Notes: generated by a model not told the origin, from the sequence alone. A DNA stretch of 64,000 nucleotides from an uncultured Alkaliphilus sp. (GCA_938074565.1 CALJEQ010000016.1:1-64000); one strand, 5' to 3'; positions 27,930 through 37,607 are shown, numbered from the stretch's first letter. Translations and numbers: made by a program.

Positions 27930-28691
27930 TTATTTATTTTTATTAATTGTATCTATGAATAACTGAAATAGATCAAGTTGCTCTTTATGTACTTCAGTCA
28001 TCATTTCTGGATGCCATTGAATACCCACTAAAAACAAATAATCATTATGTTCAAGGGCTTCAATAATACCATCTTCTGCTGTTGCAGTTACCTGTAACCC
28101 TTCCCCTACTTTGTCTACTGCTTGGTGATGAAAACTATTAACATAAATTTCTTTTTGTCTAAGGGCTTTAAAGAGGTTACTCTCCTCTAATATACTTACT
28201 TTATGACTTTTACAAAATTTAGGGCCCATTTTTCCAACATGCTCTAAATTAGTTAGCTGATTACTACTAATGTCCTGATGGAGGGTTCCACCAAAGTAAA
28301 CATTCATTAGTTGAAATCCCCTACATATCCCTAGTATGGGTTTATTTAATTGTAATGCCTTCTTGAAAAGTTTAAACTCAAATTCATCCCTTTCAGGAAC
28401 AATTAATCCAAGACCTTTTTTAAAACTCTGCCCATAATTCATTGGGTTTATATCTGGGCCTCCTGTAAAAACAAATCCATCCATTTTCTTTGCAATTTCA
28501 TCAATATACTCTTCATCTTCTAATACAGGTATGGCTACTGGAACACCCCCAGCCCATTCAATGGATCTCGAATAGTCCATTGTAGACATAAGCATATCTT
28601 GTCCAGGAAATCCCCTTGATCTGTTACTGTCAAGCTCTCGATCTTTTACATAATAAGTTGTAACTCCAATTAACGGTCTAATAAAGATCAC
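27930..28691 (-). CDS. Gamma-glutamyl-gamma-aminobutyrate hydrolase-like class I amidotransferase (PuuD type)
   Basis: 253 residues, peptidase C26. The nucleophile is in LGICRGFQLMNV, with the His of GIQWHPEM and a following Glu completing the triad. Members hydrolyse gamma-glutamyl amides such as gamma-Glu-GABA during putrescine breakdown. The start is uncertain: GTG 28691 overlaps the ribosome-binding region AGAGGGTGAT, whereas the conserved N-terminus RPLIGVTTY begins at an ATT codon (28682) with ideal spacing, so an AUU start is possible. Controlled by the sigma-54 promoter at 28733-28748. Confidence 0.8.
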   Translation of the reverse strand: MIFIRPLIGVTTYYVKDRELDSNRSRGFPGQDMLMSTMDYSRSIEWAGGVPVAIPVLEDEEYIDEIAKKMDGFVFTGGPDINPMNYGQSFKKGLGLIVPERDEFEFKLFKKALQLNKPILGICRGFQLMNVYFGGTLHQDISSNQLTNLEHVGKMGPKFCKSHKVSILEESNLFKALRQKEIYVNSFHHQAVDKVGEGLQVTATAEDGIIEALEHNDYLFLVGIQWHPEMMTEVHKEQLDLFQLFIDTINKNK

Positions 28692-28732
28692 CCTCTTAAA
28701 TTATTTGAATTTTTTGAATCGTAAAACTAATG

Positions 28733-28748
28733 TGCAATTTCCATGCCA
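28733..28748 (-). promoter_or_regulatory. Sigma-54 (-24/-12) promoter of the PuuD-NhaC operon
   Basis: TGGCATGGAAATTGCA on the minus strand matches the TGGCAC-N5-TTGCA consensus with one mismatch and exact spacing. The start of transcription would be near 28722, about 30 bases ahead of the coding region. The adjacent gene encodes a sigma-54 activator, which supports the call. Confidence 0.85.
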
Positions 28749-28767
28749 AAATTCTACACAATAAAAC

Positions 28768-28781
28768 ATTTATCGATAAAT
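28768..28781. promoter_or_regulatory. Palindrome upstream of the sigma-54 promoter
   Basis: ATTTATCGATAAAT is a perfect 14-base palindrome about 20 bases upstream of the -24 element. It could be an activator site, though it is AT-rich and closer than usual enhancer elements. Confidence 0.3.
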
Positions 28782-28928
28782 TTAGATATTACTAAGTCTT
28801 TTTTGTTTTAAAGCCTTTATTTAGAAGGGATAAATTGTAGTAAAATTACGTGTAAATTCTAATTTTTTAGATCTTTTATTTAGTATTTTTTTACTAAGAG
28901 GTCTGCATTATTAATTTATAAAAAAATT

Positions 28929-28970
28929 AAAGGGTTAAAATGGTTTAAACTTCATCCCTTTTAACCCTTT
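28929..28970 (-). terminator. Terminator overlapping the end of the sigma-54 activator gene
   Basis: AAAGGGTTAAAA/TTTTAACCCTTT 12-bp stem, followed on the minus strand by AATTTTTT. One arm includes the stop codon of the activator gene. Confidence 0.75.
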
Positions 28971-31024
28971 ACTATAATTTCTACAATTTTTCTACCGTTT
29001 TCAGTTATTTTAGTTCCCCCTCTCCCCTTTGATACTTCCACCAAGCAAAAACCTTCTAGTCCCTGTAAAACCCTTCTAACTTCCTGTTCTGTAATAAATA
29101 TATTATTTTTTAATGCTACTTCAGCAATACTTCTTCTCCCTAACCTTTGTTTGGTTAAATAACATCTATCCAATTCTTGAAGGACAAAAAAGTACTTTGA
29201 TTTTTCACTTCCTATACAATCGATAAAGTCTTCGTATAGTTGTTTATATTCGGTATCTATCCCTTCATTAGGTTTAGTGTTATTAGTAGTGAAGGGTAGA
29301 TCTTTTACTTCTATTTGTTTTTGATTAAGGTTAGCTAAGTATTCTATATAATTTCTTAACTCCCTTATGTTTCCTTCCCAGTAATGGTTTAAAAACATAC
29401 TTTCTGCTGTTGAAGTTAGTTGAAAATTAATACCAAATTCTTTTTTCATTTCTTCTATAATTAAAAGAATGTCTTCTTTCCTCTCCCTTAATGAAGGCAC
29501 CTTTAAGGGTAATACATTTAATCTATAATATAAATCTTGTCTAAAATCTCCTTTATTCACCTGTTGCCGTAAATCCTTATTGGTGGCTGCTATAATCCTT
29601 ACATCAACGTTAATAATACTATCTCCACCAATTCTCATTATTTCCCGTTCCTGTAAAATCCGTAAAAGTCTTGCTTGTAAACTCAAGGGCATTTCTCCTA
29701 TCTCATCAAGAAAAAGTGTCCCCCTATGGGCTAGTTCAAAAAGCCCTGGCTTTCCTCCTTTTCTTGCTCCCGTAAAAGCCCCCTCTTCATAACCAAATAA
29801 CTCGCTCTCTAACAGACTTTCTGGCAATGCAGCACAATTAATTGCCACAAATTGATAATCTCTTCTATCGGAACTGTTATGAATAGCCTGTGCAAATAAT
29901 TCTTTTCCTGTACCAGTTTCCCCAGTTATTAATACAGAAGAGTCAGACTTTGCCATCCTTTCTGCAATCTCTTTAACCCTCACTATACAAGTGGATTTAC
30001 CTCTAATATCCTCAAAATTATACTTTGCCTTATGTCCCTTGCCAATAACCTGTGCTCTTAATTTATGCTGTTTTCTTTCCACATCATTGAATTTTCTAAT
30101 AATTGCTACTGCTCCATACTTAGTGTTTGACTGTTTAATAGGGAGAATACTGGCAATTACATCATAGCCATTAATTTTTATCATTATATCTTTTATAGAT
30201 GTGTACGTGTCTAAAACACTATTAAAAGGAATTTGGGGAAATATATTTTCAGCTAAGTTTCCTAATACTGCCTCCCTTTGGTTTCCTATAATGGCTTCAG
30301 CGCTTTCATTATAAGTTAATATTACACCCTTTTTATTTGTACCTATTACCCCCACATCAAATACCTGTAATAATACTTCCAACTGACTTTCTAGTCTATT
30401 GGTTGTTCCAATCATTTTTTCTAAACCATAACTAATAGGAACAATTTCTCTAGTATATTTACGAATGACTTCCCGTTGAAGAACAAATTCAAGATCTAAC
30501 CTTACGGCAATATCCATAATTGTGCTAATATCCAGCACTCTACTACCAATATCAATTATGTTTTTAATAGAAGTGGGAATGTATTTTTTTTCAGCGGGAG
30601 TTATTGCTATGTCCACCTGTGGGACATTTTCCATACCAGGGTAGTAGGGTGTTAATTCAATATGCCTTGCCCCCAATTGATATAGTAATGAAATAGTTTC
30701 CATACTCATTTCAGCACTTACGTTAACCAACATAGCCTTTGTACCTTTAGGTAATTCCATAATACTTTCTAATCCACTTTTAGATAAAGTTCGATTTGCA
30801 ACAATGATTTCACTATTGTTTTTAACATACTTCCTAACTACTTCAAATATTGAATAGGAAGAAATTAAAACAAGATCGGCATCAATGCCCTTTTCAATAC
30901 TTCTGTTATCAAAACAATAAGACTCAACTGTAATAAATTCTCCTAACATATGAGTAATTTGTTTGAGATAAAACTCCCCTGCATTATTCCAAAAGGTTGC
31001 TACTGCTAATTTCTTTTTTCTCAC
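28961..31024 (-). CDS. Sigma-54-dependent activator with PrpR-type sensory domain
   Basis: About 687 residues from GTG 31024 (GAGGTGA seven bases upstream; GTG 31033 is the longer option). PrpR N-terminal domain (about 5-165), a PAS-like domain (about 215-320), the AAA+ core with Walker A TGETGTGKE, the sigma-54 contact loop GAFTGA and Walker B GTLFLDEIGEM. The C-terminus is not a Fis-type helix-turn-helix; it looks like a winged helix (about 615-687, KNNIFITEQEVRRVLQ...VSKGRGGTKITENG). It should activate the -24/-12 promoter 210 bases downstream of its own gene. Confidence 0.9.
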   Translation of the reverse strand: MRKKKLAVATFWNNAGEFYLKQITHMLGEFITVESYCFDNRSIEKGIDADLVLISSYSIFEVVRKYVKNNSEIIVANRTLSKSGLESIMELPKGTKAMLVNVSAEMSMETISLLYQLGARHIELTPYYPGMENVPQVDIAITPAEKKYIPTSIKNIIDIGSRVLDISTIMDIAVRLDLEFVLQREVIRKYTREIVPISYGLEKMIGTTNRLESQLEVLLQVFDVGVIGTNKKGVILTYNESAEAIIGNQREAVLGNLAENIFPQIPFNSVLDTYTSIKDIMIKINGYDVIASILPIKQSNTKYGAVAIIRKFNDVERKQHKLRAQVIGKGHKAKYNFEDIRGKSTCIVRVKEIAERMAKSDSSVLITGETGTGKELFAQAIHNSSDRRDYQFVAINCAALPESLLESELFGYEEGAFTGARKGGKPGLFELAHRGTLFLDEIGEMPLSLQARLLRILQEREIMRIGGDSIINVDVRIIAATNKDLRQQVNKGDFRQDLYYRLNVLPLKVPSLRERKEDILLIIEEMKKEFGINFQLTSTAESMFLNHYWEGNIRELRNYIEYLANLNQKQIEVKDLPFTTNNTKPNEGIDTEYKQLYEDFIDCIGSEKSKYFFVLQELDRCYLTKQRLGRRSIAEVALKNNIFITEQEVRRVLQGLEGFCLVEVSKGRGGTKITENGRKIVEIIVKG

Positions 31025-31360
31025 TGCCGTCACCTCTACTTTACTTAGCCTTAATGTTTAATGTAACTTATTAGACTTATTTCATTTATTTTAAATTATT
31101 TACTTCATTTAATCCCTCTGTAATCAATGCCTTAACGAACTATAAAAACATAAAACTTAATGAAAATATGTACTAATTTGTTTTTAACTTATTTATTTTA
31201 TTTATTATAACATTAATATTTATTAATTGTAATTTTCATAATATTTTTTATAATAAAAAAAATCCTATAAGTATTCCAGAATTAGACAAAGTATTGTCCA
31301 AAAGCTGTACTAACTAATAGGAAATTTAATTTATTTACCAACGGCAAAATTTTTAATCTA
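31025..31360. other. AT-rich spacer without recognised features
   Basis: I see no convincing gene, terminator or promoter here. It must contain the promoter of the sigma-54 activator gene. Confidence 0.5.
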
Positions 31361-31558
31361 TCATCTATGATTTATTTCTACATCTTTGTTATTCTTTCTG
31401 TTATTTTTATTTTTGTCTTCATTGTCCTTATCTGTCAGTAGTTTTTTATTGTCTATCATTTCCTCATTATCTACTGCACCTATATCTCCTGCTAATTCAT
31501 AATTCATTTCATTAAAGAAATTCTTATCTAGCCTTTTATTCTTTGTCTGTTTTTTCAT
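31361..31558 (-). CDS. Small Lys/Asn-rich protein, possibly SASP-like
   Basis: 65 residues with a good ribosome-binding site (GAGGTGAT) before ATG 31558. The segment NEMNYELAGDIGAVDNEEM resembles the first helix of alpha/beta-type small acid-soluble spore proteins (KYELAxELG), but the second SASP helix is missing and the C-terminal third is a low-complexity Lys/Asn/Asp tail. Function unassigned. Confidence 0.55.
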   Translation of the reverse strand: MKKQTKNKRLDKNFFNEMNYELAGDIGAVDNEEMIDNKKLLTDKDNEDKNKNNRKNNKDVEINHR

Positions 31559-31644
31559 TTACAATCACCTCATAACTATTTTTTGCTTAATCTACATAAC
31601 CATACAAGGTAATTTTTAGTTCAATTTTTAATAACAAATATATA

Positions 31645-31681
31645 CAAAGGTCACCACTAACTTACATTAAGTGGTGACCTT
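31645..31681 (-). terminator. Terminator downstream of the GH2 gene
   Basis: AAGGTCACCACTTAA-type inverted repeat (AAGGTCACCACT/AGTGGTGACCTT) with a short loop, 14 bases after the GH2 stop. The T-run is weak. Confidence 0.65.
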
Positions 31682-31694
31682 AAGGGGGGTGAAG

Positions 31695-33488
31695 CTACTT
31701 TATTATGTTTTTTCTCCACTTATCATTTATGGATTTTATCTTATCTAGCGAACATTTTGGCTTTCTATCATAGGTCAATATTCCGTTTACTTCCTGTTCT
31801 ACATCAGAAAGTTGTGTATAACAAAATCCGTAAATAACGTCAGAAGCATATACAGCATCAACTATTCTTTCGTAGTCACTTACAAATTCTTCTTCAGTTT
31901 TAGCCACTGTATATCCCCAACCTTCTGGGTTTGATGTATCATAAGCAATACCACCAAATTCAGTTAACATAATTGGCTCACCTGCATTACTAAAGCCGTT
32001 AGCATATACTTTTCTTCCTGCTGGTTGAGAAGTTAATATTGATTCACGGTCTTTAAGTGACTCTATAAAATATTCATACTTTTCTTTTTCATCTTGTGTT
32101 CCATGATTATAGTTATGTACAGCACATATGTCTGTTTTAGTAAGTTCCCAACCATCATTTGAAATTACCAACCTTGACTTATCAAGGGAATGGGTTAAGT
32201 AATACATAGCAAGAGAGTGACTTTGTTGCATTTTATCTCTAGCTACTTTTGGAATTCCCCAACTTTCATTTAATGGCACCCATGCTACAATACAAGGATG
32301 ATTGTAGTCTCTTCTTATGACTTCCATCCATTCTCTTGTTATACGATCTACATACATTGGGCTATATTCAGCAGAGTTAGCCATTTCTCCCCAAACTAAA
32401 AAACCTAGTTTATCTGCCCAGTATAAGAATCTTGGGTCTTCAACCTTCTGATGTTTTCTACAACCATTAAAGCCCATTTCTTTAGCTAATTTAATATCTA
32501 TAACAAAGTCTTCATCCTTTGGAGCAGTCATTAATCCTTCTGGCCAATAACCTTGATCTAATACTAACTTTTGATAGTAGGGTCTATTATTTAAATAAAC
32601 AATTCCATCTTCAGTATGAATTTTTCTCATTCCAAAGTAAGTTTCTATTTCATCTAAAGTGTTTTCCCCATTAAAAAGTATTATTTTAACATCGAATAAG
32701 TTAGGGGTTTCAGGACTCCAACACCACCCTAAATGGTGATTACAAGTTCTAAATATTTTTTTATTAAATATATCTATACTTCTTGAAGTATATAATTCAA
32801 GTATATCAATAACATCCTTTGAAACAACATTTCCTTGAAAACTTATTTCTAAAGATGCTTTTAATCCCTCTTCTATTTTAGAAGTTTCAAATTCAACGTT
32901 AACACTGCCAGCATCAATATCTGGAGTAAACCTTACATATTGTATATTTGTTGGACTTATTGGCTCAAGCCAAACGCTTTGCCAAATACCAGTTGTTCTT
33001 TTGTACCATATATTTCCTGGTTTTTCTATCCAATATTGCTTACCTCTTGGAATAGTTTCATCTTCCGATGGATCTTCCACATATAGGGTGACATCTTCTT
33101 GCCCCCAAACAAGGTAGTCGGTTATATCAAAGGAAAAACTTACATGTCCTCCTTCATGTTCACCAACTAACTTTTCATTAATAAATAATTTACACTTATA
33201 ATCAACTGCTCCAAAGTGTAATATAACCCTTTTTCCCTTCCAATCTTGTGGCACTTCAAATTTTCTCTTATACCAAACAATATCATGGAACTTATTTTCG
33301 TTTATTCCACTTAATTCCGACTGAAATACAAAAGGTACATTTATTACTTTTGAATATGTCTTATCAGTTGATTGCCATTTATCTACTAAACCTATTTTTG
33401 TATCATCAAATTGAAAATTCCATTCTCCATTTAAGTTTAACCAAGTCTCCCTAATAAAACTTGGTCTTGGGTATTCTTGTCTATACAT
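31695..33488 (-). CDS. GH2 family beta-glycosidase (beta-galactosidase/glucuronidase type)
   Basis: 597 residues: sugar-binding jelly-roll domain (about 1-185), immunoglobulin-like domain (about 190-290) and TIM barrel. The acid/base is Glu408 in WVPLNESWG and the nucleophile is Glu510 in MLTEFGG. No signal peptide, therefore cytoplasmic. It is the last gene of an operon with a sugar importer and lies near GH43 and mutarotase genes. Short LacZ-like members of this length vary in specificity (beta-galactoside, arabinopyranoside, glucuronide). Confidence 0.9.
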   Translation of the reverse strand: MYRQEYPRPSFIRETWLNLNGEWNFQFDDTKIGLVDKWQSTDKTYSKVINVPFVFQSELSGINENKFHDIVWYKRKFEVPQDWKGKRVILHFGAVDYKCKLFINEKLVGEHEGGHVSFSFDITDYLVWGQEDVTLYVEDPSEDETIPRGKQYWIEKPGNIWYKRTTGIWQSVWLEPISPTNIQYVRFTPDIDAGSVNVEFETSKIEEGLKASLEISFQGNVVSKDVIDILELYTSRSIDIFNKKIFRTCNHHLGWCWSPETPNLFDVKIILFNGENTLDEIETYFGMRKIHTEDGIVYLNNRPYYQKLVLDQGYWPEGLMTAPKDEDFVIDIKLAKEMGFNGCRKHQKVEDPRFLYWADKLGFLVWGEMANSAEYSPMYVDRITREWMEVIRRDYNHPCIVAWVPLNESWGIPKVARDKMQQSHSLAMYYLTHSLDKSRLVISNDGWELTKTDICAVHNYNHGTQDEKEKYEYFIESLKDRESILTSQPAGRKVYANGFSNAGEPIMLTEFGGIAYDTSNPEGWGYTVAKTEEEFVSDYERIVDAVYASDVIYGFCYTQLSDVEQEVNGILTYDRKPKCSLDKIKSINDKWRKNIIK

Positions 33489-33505
33489 TCCAACTTGCCT
33501 CCTAA

Positions 33506-33919
33506 CTACGTTACTTGTTTGTTTGTTAAAACCTCTATTGTTTTATTTTTTGCTAACGATAATACCCCAGCCCCTATAAAAGCCAGACCACCTATAAAGT
33601 CCATAAGTATATATGATATAATTCCACAGAAGATGAACCACACTGGTATTTTTACCTGTGATTCATCATTTTTTAATTTCTTAGTTAAAATGAAATTAAC
33701 TATCCCTAATATTACAAAAAGGAATCCAAAAGTTACAGAAAACATATATAGGTTATCTATCACAATTTGGGCCGACATGATACTCAATTTAGAATCTCCT
33801 TGTATGTCAATTCCTTGTTTTTTTATCCACAACGCATATATAAATATTGTTGCTAAGCCTGAAATAATTTGCCACGAAGCTCCTATATAGGCTATTACCT
33901 TTTCAAATTTTCTGTTCAT
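33506..33919 (-). CDS. Four-helix membrane protein of unknown function
   Basis: 137 residues from ATG 33919 (AAAGGGTGAT upstream; an earlier in-frame ATG lacks a good site). Helices at about 10-30, 50-75, 85-110 and 112-130. It resembles small DUF4064-like membrane proteins but I do not recognise a specific family. It lies between the permease and GH2 genes of the sugar operon. Confidence 0.6.
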   Translation of the reverse strand: MNRKFEKVIAYIGASWQIISGLATIFIYALWIKKQGIDIQGDSKLSIMSAQIVIDNLYMFSVTFGFLFVILGIVNFILTKKLKNDESQVKIPVWFIFCGIISYILMDFIGGLAFIGAGVLSLAKNKTIEVLTNKQVT

Positions 33920-33975
33920 TTTATCACCCTTTTTATAACATTTATTCCTAAGAACCACTTACACTTTTTATACTC

Positions 33976-34890
33976 TTAGCCCTTAACTCCTGAAGATAAA
34001 GATAGACCTTCAAGGAAATATTTTTGCGCAAACAAGTATAATAAAAAGGTAGGTATAATAGAAATTATTGCCGCAGCCATTAGGTGGGCTATCTGAATAT
34101 CATAAGCACCCTGTAGTAACTGTAATGCAGGTGTTATAGGCATTTTATCAACGTCATTAAAAACTATAGATGGCCATAAAAAGTCATTCCATGATGCTGT
34201 AAAACTAAATAATGCCACCACTGTTAATATCGGTCTTATTAAAGGAAGTATTATTTTAGTATAAATAACCCACTCTGTTGCACCATCAACCCTTGCAGAT
34301 TCATCATATTCCTTTGGTATCCCCATCATAAATTGTTTAATTAAGTAAATATTAAATACTCCAGATAAGCCTGGTACAATAACTGCTAACGCATTATTAA
34401 TCCAGCCAAAGCTACTAACAATCTTATAAAGTGGTATTAGATTAATTACACTAGGAAACATCATAGCAGACATAAGTAACCAAAATAAAAAATCTTTTCC
34501 TTTAAATTTTAATCTTGAATAAGCATACGCTGACATACTTGTAATAATTAAAACTAAAATAGTATGCACCGTAGATATAAACAATGAATTTAAGAACCAT
34601 CTAACAATAGAACCCGAAGCTGTATTTGTTAGAACATCAACATAGTTTACAATTACCCACTGAACAGGCAGTATCTTAAAGCCTACCGTTTGAACCTCTG
34701 ATTCCAATTTAAAGGAAGTTAACATAGTCCAAATTACAGGTATAATCCATACTACACTTAATAAAAATAAAAATGAAAAAGAAACAATTTTACTGGTACT
34801 TGTTGCAGTAAACATTTTTTTATTATTAGTATTTATTTTATTTTGTTTTTTTTGAACTTCGCTGACTTTTTGTTGCTTAATATTATTCAT
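33976..34890 (-). CDS. Sugar ABC transporter permease, MalG type
   Basis: 304 residues, six membrane segments after a Lys/Asn-rich 25-residue cytoplasmic head. EAA loop DESARVDGATEWVIYTKIILP and C-terminus FLEGLSLSSGVKG. Follows the MalF-type gene by 18 bases. RBS GAGGTGATAAGGG before ATG 34890. Confidence 0.9.
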   Translation of the reverse strand: MNNIKQQKVSEVQKKQNKINTNNKKMFTATSTSKIVSFSFLFLLSVVWIIPVIWTMLTSFKLESEVQTVGFKILPVQWVIVNYVDVLTNTASGSIVRWFLNSLFISTVHTILVLIITSMSAYAYSRLKFKGKDFLFWLLMSAMMFPSVINLIPLYKIVSSFGWINNALAVIVPGLSGVFNIYLIKQFMMGIPKEYDESARVDGATEWVIYTKIILPLIRPILTVVALFSFTASWNDFLWPSIVFNDVDKMPITPALQLLQGAYDIQIAHLMAAAIISIIPTFLLYLFAQKYFLEGLSLSSGVKG

Positions 34891-34908
34891 CCCTTATCAC
34901 CTCAATAC

Positions 34909-35787
34909 TTAATCATTGTTTCTTAATAAGAAAAATTGCAATGATGAAACCGAAATAATGCATAGACCTAACATTACAGCCATAGCTGATGCTAATCCTG
35001 CAATAGATTCTCCAGAACCAAATGCTAACTGCCTAATATACATTAATAACACATATGTAGAGCCCTTTGGCCCTCCCTTTGAAAACATCAAAGGCTGCCC
35101 GTAAATATTAAACTGGGCTATTGTAGTCATAATAACAGTATAAGTTAATTGATTCTTCATACTTGGTAACGTTATTTTAAAGAATTTTATTATAGCTCCT
35201 GCTCCATCCAAATCGGCTGCCTCATAAAGTTCCTTTGGTATACTGGCAAGGGCTGCTTGATAGATTACCATATTACCCCCAATTCCCCACCAAACAGTAA
35301 TGATGACAATCGCAATCCATGTAAACGGTTGTTGTCCATACCAGTTTATCTTAAGATTAAAGATATTATTGATAGGTCCTAAATTTCTATTGAATAAAAA
35401 GTGCCAGGTAAGTATTACAGATGATATTGATAATAATGATGGTAAATAGAATAGTGATTGGAAAAATTTATTTCCCTTTGGTTTTGCATTTAATGCCAAC
35501 GCAACAGATAATGCTGTAATTATTGAAACTGGTACAGTAAATATCACAAACATTACTGTGTTTTTTAAACCATTATGAAACTGCATATAAAATGTAGAGT
35601 CTTTATTTAATAAGATTTCATAATAGTTCTGAAATCCTACCCATTTAGGAGAAGACATTATATTCCAATTGGTAAAGGAAATGAATATCCCAAACACCGC
35701 AGGTATTGCGAAAAATATAATAAATAGTATTAAATGTGGTGCTATAAAAGCATAAGGAGTTAAATTCTTATTCTTTTTATTATACAC
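34909..35787 (-). CDS. Sugar ABC transporter permease, MalF type
   Basis: 292 residues, six membrane segments, EAA loop YEAADLDGAGAIIKFFKITLP. Starts at GTG 35787 with GAGGTG eleven bases upstream. Partner of the MalG-type gene and of the binding protein at 35905-37161; the operon has no ATPase gene, as in the alpha-galactoside locus. Confidence 0.9.
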   Translation of the reverse strand: MYNKKNKNLTPYAFIAPHLILFIIFFAIPAVFGIFISFTNWNIMSSPKWVGFQNYYEILLNKDSTFYMQFHNGLKNTVMFVIFTVPVSIITALSVALALNAKPKGNKFFQSLFYLPSLLSISSVILTWHFLFNRNLGPINNIFNLKINWYGQQPFTWIAIVIITVWWGIGGNMVIYQAALASIPKELYEAADLDGAGAIIKFFKITLPSMKNQLTYTVIMTTIAQFNIYGQPLMFSKGGPKGSTYVLLMYIRQLAFGSGESIAGLASAMAVMLGLCIISVSSLQFFLLRNND

Positions 35788-35819
35788 AGTGTTAATTCAC
35801 CTCTAATCCTTTATAATAA

Positions 35820-35866
35820 AAACTTCAACCATAATTTATATTAGTCCAACTACGGTTGAAGCTTTA
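35820..35866 (-). terminator. Intercistronic stem-loop between binding-protein and permease genes
   Basis: CTTCAACC/GGTTGAAG stem with a wide AT loop. Likely an mRNA-stabilising or partial-termination element that favours binding-protein expression. Confidence 0.5.
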
Positions 35867-35904
35867 TTTATTGTTTATTATTTATATTAGTCTTTACTTG
35901 TATT

Positions 35905-37161
35905 TTATTGTTTCTTAGATGCAGCAATTCTATCTAATGTTTCTTTTTCAGCTTGTTCAAGACCTTCTTTTATATCCATCTTATCAAACACTGTTTCCCA
36001 AACAATTTTATCTAAGGCTTCTGCTGCAAATCCAAAGTATTTATAACCTGATATACTTAAAGATTCTTGTTCTTTTAATAAGAATGCATGAGGCATTTTA
36101 TTAAACTCTTCATTTTCAAGGATTTTTAAAGATGCTGGTACTTGACCTGCCTTTGCCCACTCTAGTGAGTTTTCTCCAATCCAATTAATAAAGTTCATGA
36201 TTCCTTCAGCTTTCTCATCAGTCATGCTTGGGTTTTTTAGCATTGTAAATTGATGTGAAGATGTCCAGTTTACTTTCTTAGCTGGGTCAAAAGTTACAAG
36301 ATGAGCCATTCCCCAATTTAAATCTTTAATTTCTTTTAGAGAATTTTGCATCCAAATTCCTTCTGGCCAAAATACTAATTGTCCAGATCTGAATAATTGA
36401 CCTGTATCTTCACCATCTTGGTTAGCATATCCGTTAGTAACTAACCCTTTTATATCATCTAAAACTTTTTCTGCTTGTGGGTTATTGAAGGATGGGTTTG
36501 TTCCATCTTCACTAAGCTTTCCACCTAATTGCTCATACCAAGATAAAAACTTAACTCTCATCCAAGTGATTCCCATTGAAGTAATTTCATCTTTCTTAGA
36601 TAATTCTCCAACTTCTCTTATTTCATCAAGGGTGATCACATTATCATCAAGTACATTTGGACCATATTTAGCTAAAAGGTCTTTGTTATAATAAGTTACA
36701 AAGGAGTGTACATCTAATGGAATTGAATAACGGCTTCCGTTAAGTCCTCCAATGTTCCAACCTGAAGTAACATAGTTTTCCTGCTTGATTGTACCATTTT
36801 TATCAATATAGCTATCTAACGGCATAATCATTTCATTTTCAGCAAATAAAGCAACTCTTTCAGCATGAACAATAGTTAAATCAGGAATATCTTTACCAGA
36901 GCTAACCATTGTAGGAATTCTTTGATACATTTCGTCTGCTTGAATTGGACGATGTTTAACTTTATATTCTGGGTTAGTATTGTTATACTCTTCAATCATT
37001 CTGTTCATGTTCTCTCCATCTGGTCCAGTGAAAACACTCCAAAATATAATTTCTTTACTATCCTTCTTACTAGATGTTGTAGTTGACCCACAACCAACTA
37101 GTGATGCAATCATCATGATTGCTAATGCACATGAAACAATTACTTTTAATTTACGATTCAT
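35905..37161 (-). CDS. Sugar ABC transporter substrate-binding lipoprotein
   Basis: 418 residues with signal peptide and lipobox (SLVGC, Cys24). Family 1 solute-binding protein: EIIFWSVFTGPDGENMNRMIEEYN near the N-terminus. First gene of the importer operon that ends with GH2. Context (GH43, GH2, mutarotase) suggests an arabino- or galacto-oligosaccharide ligand. RBS GGGGGG before ATG 37161. Confidence 0.9.
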   Translation of the reverse strand: MNRKLKVIVSCALAIMMIASLVGCGSTTTSSKKDSKEIIFWSVFTGPDGENMNRMIEEYNNTNPEYKVKHRPIQADEMYQRIPTMVSSGKDIPDLTIVHAERVALFAENEMIMPLDSYIDKNGTIKQENYVTSGWNIGGLNGSRYSIPLDVHSFVTYYNKDLLAKYGPNVLDDNVITLDEIREVGELSKKDEITSMGITWMRVKFLSWYEQLGGKLSEDGTNPSFNNPQAEKVLDDIKGLVTNGYANQDGEDTGQLFRSGQLVFWPEGIWMQNSLKEIKDLNWGMAHLVTFDPAKKVNWTSSHQFTMLKNPSMTDEKAEGIMNFINWIGENSLEWAKAGQVPASLKILENEEFNKMPHAFLLKEQESLSISGYKYFGFAAEALDKIVWETVFDKMDIKEGLEQAEKETLDRIAASKKQ

Positions 37162-37265
37162 TTTGTTCCCCCCATTTTTAATTCTTTTATTTTATATTGT
37201 CTACTTTTTAAACATAAATTGTAAACAATATTAAAATTAATTTAATAAATATAATTATTTTTTAG

Positions 37266-37279
37266 TGAAAACGTTGTCA
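37266..37279 (+). promoter_or_regulatory. cre site (CcpA) overlapping the importer promoter
   Basis: TGAAAACGTTGTCA matches the TGWAANCGNTNWCA consensus at every position. On the minus strand the overlapping TTGACA (37281-37276) is a good -35 for the importer operon, with AT-rich -10 candidates 17-18 bases on. CcpA bound here would repress the operon when preferred sugars are present. Confidence 0.75.
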
Positions 37280-37576
37280 ACCTATTGAAAAAAAATAAAG
37301 AAATTAAACTATTTACCCTTAATACACCTTATGTACTTACTACTTCATTTAATTGCTTAACAAACATGTTTATTGTTTTAATTCAAATTTAATATTTCCT
37401 TTTTTTAAATATAACCCTGTTCCTATTACCTTGTCAATATTTTTTTGAATATTTTTGTCCTTTTCATGCTATAATTTTTATTGGTATATTATGTAAGTGC
37501 GTTTGAAATAGTATATTGTCTATACTCCTATCTCTCTATATTGCCATTAGACCTGTTTCTTCTAATTCTAATTACT

Positions 37577-37607
37577 AAAAAAAGAAAGGACAGCCTTGGC
37601 AGTCCTC
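37577..37607 (-). terminator. Terminator of the ArsR-type regulator gene
   Basis: AGGACTGCC/GGCTGTCCT stem with one mismatch and a two-base loop, followed on the minus strand by TTTCTTTTTTT. Confidence 0.75.
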
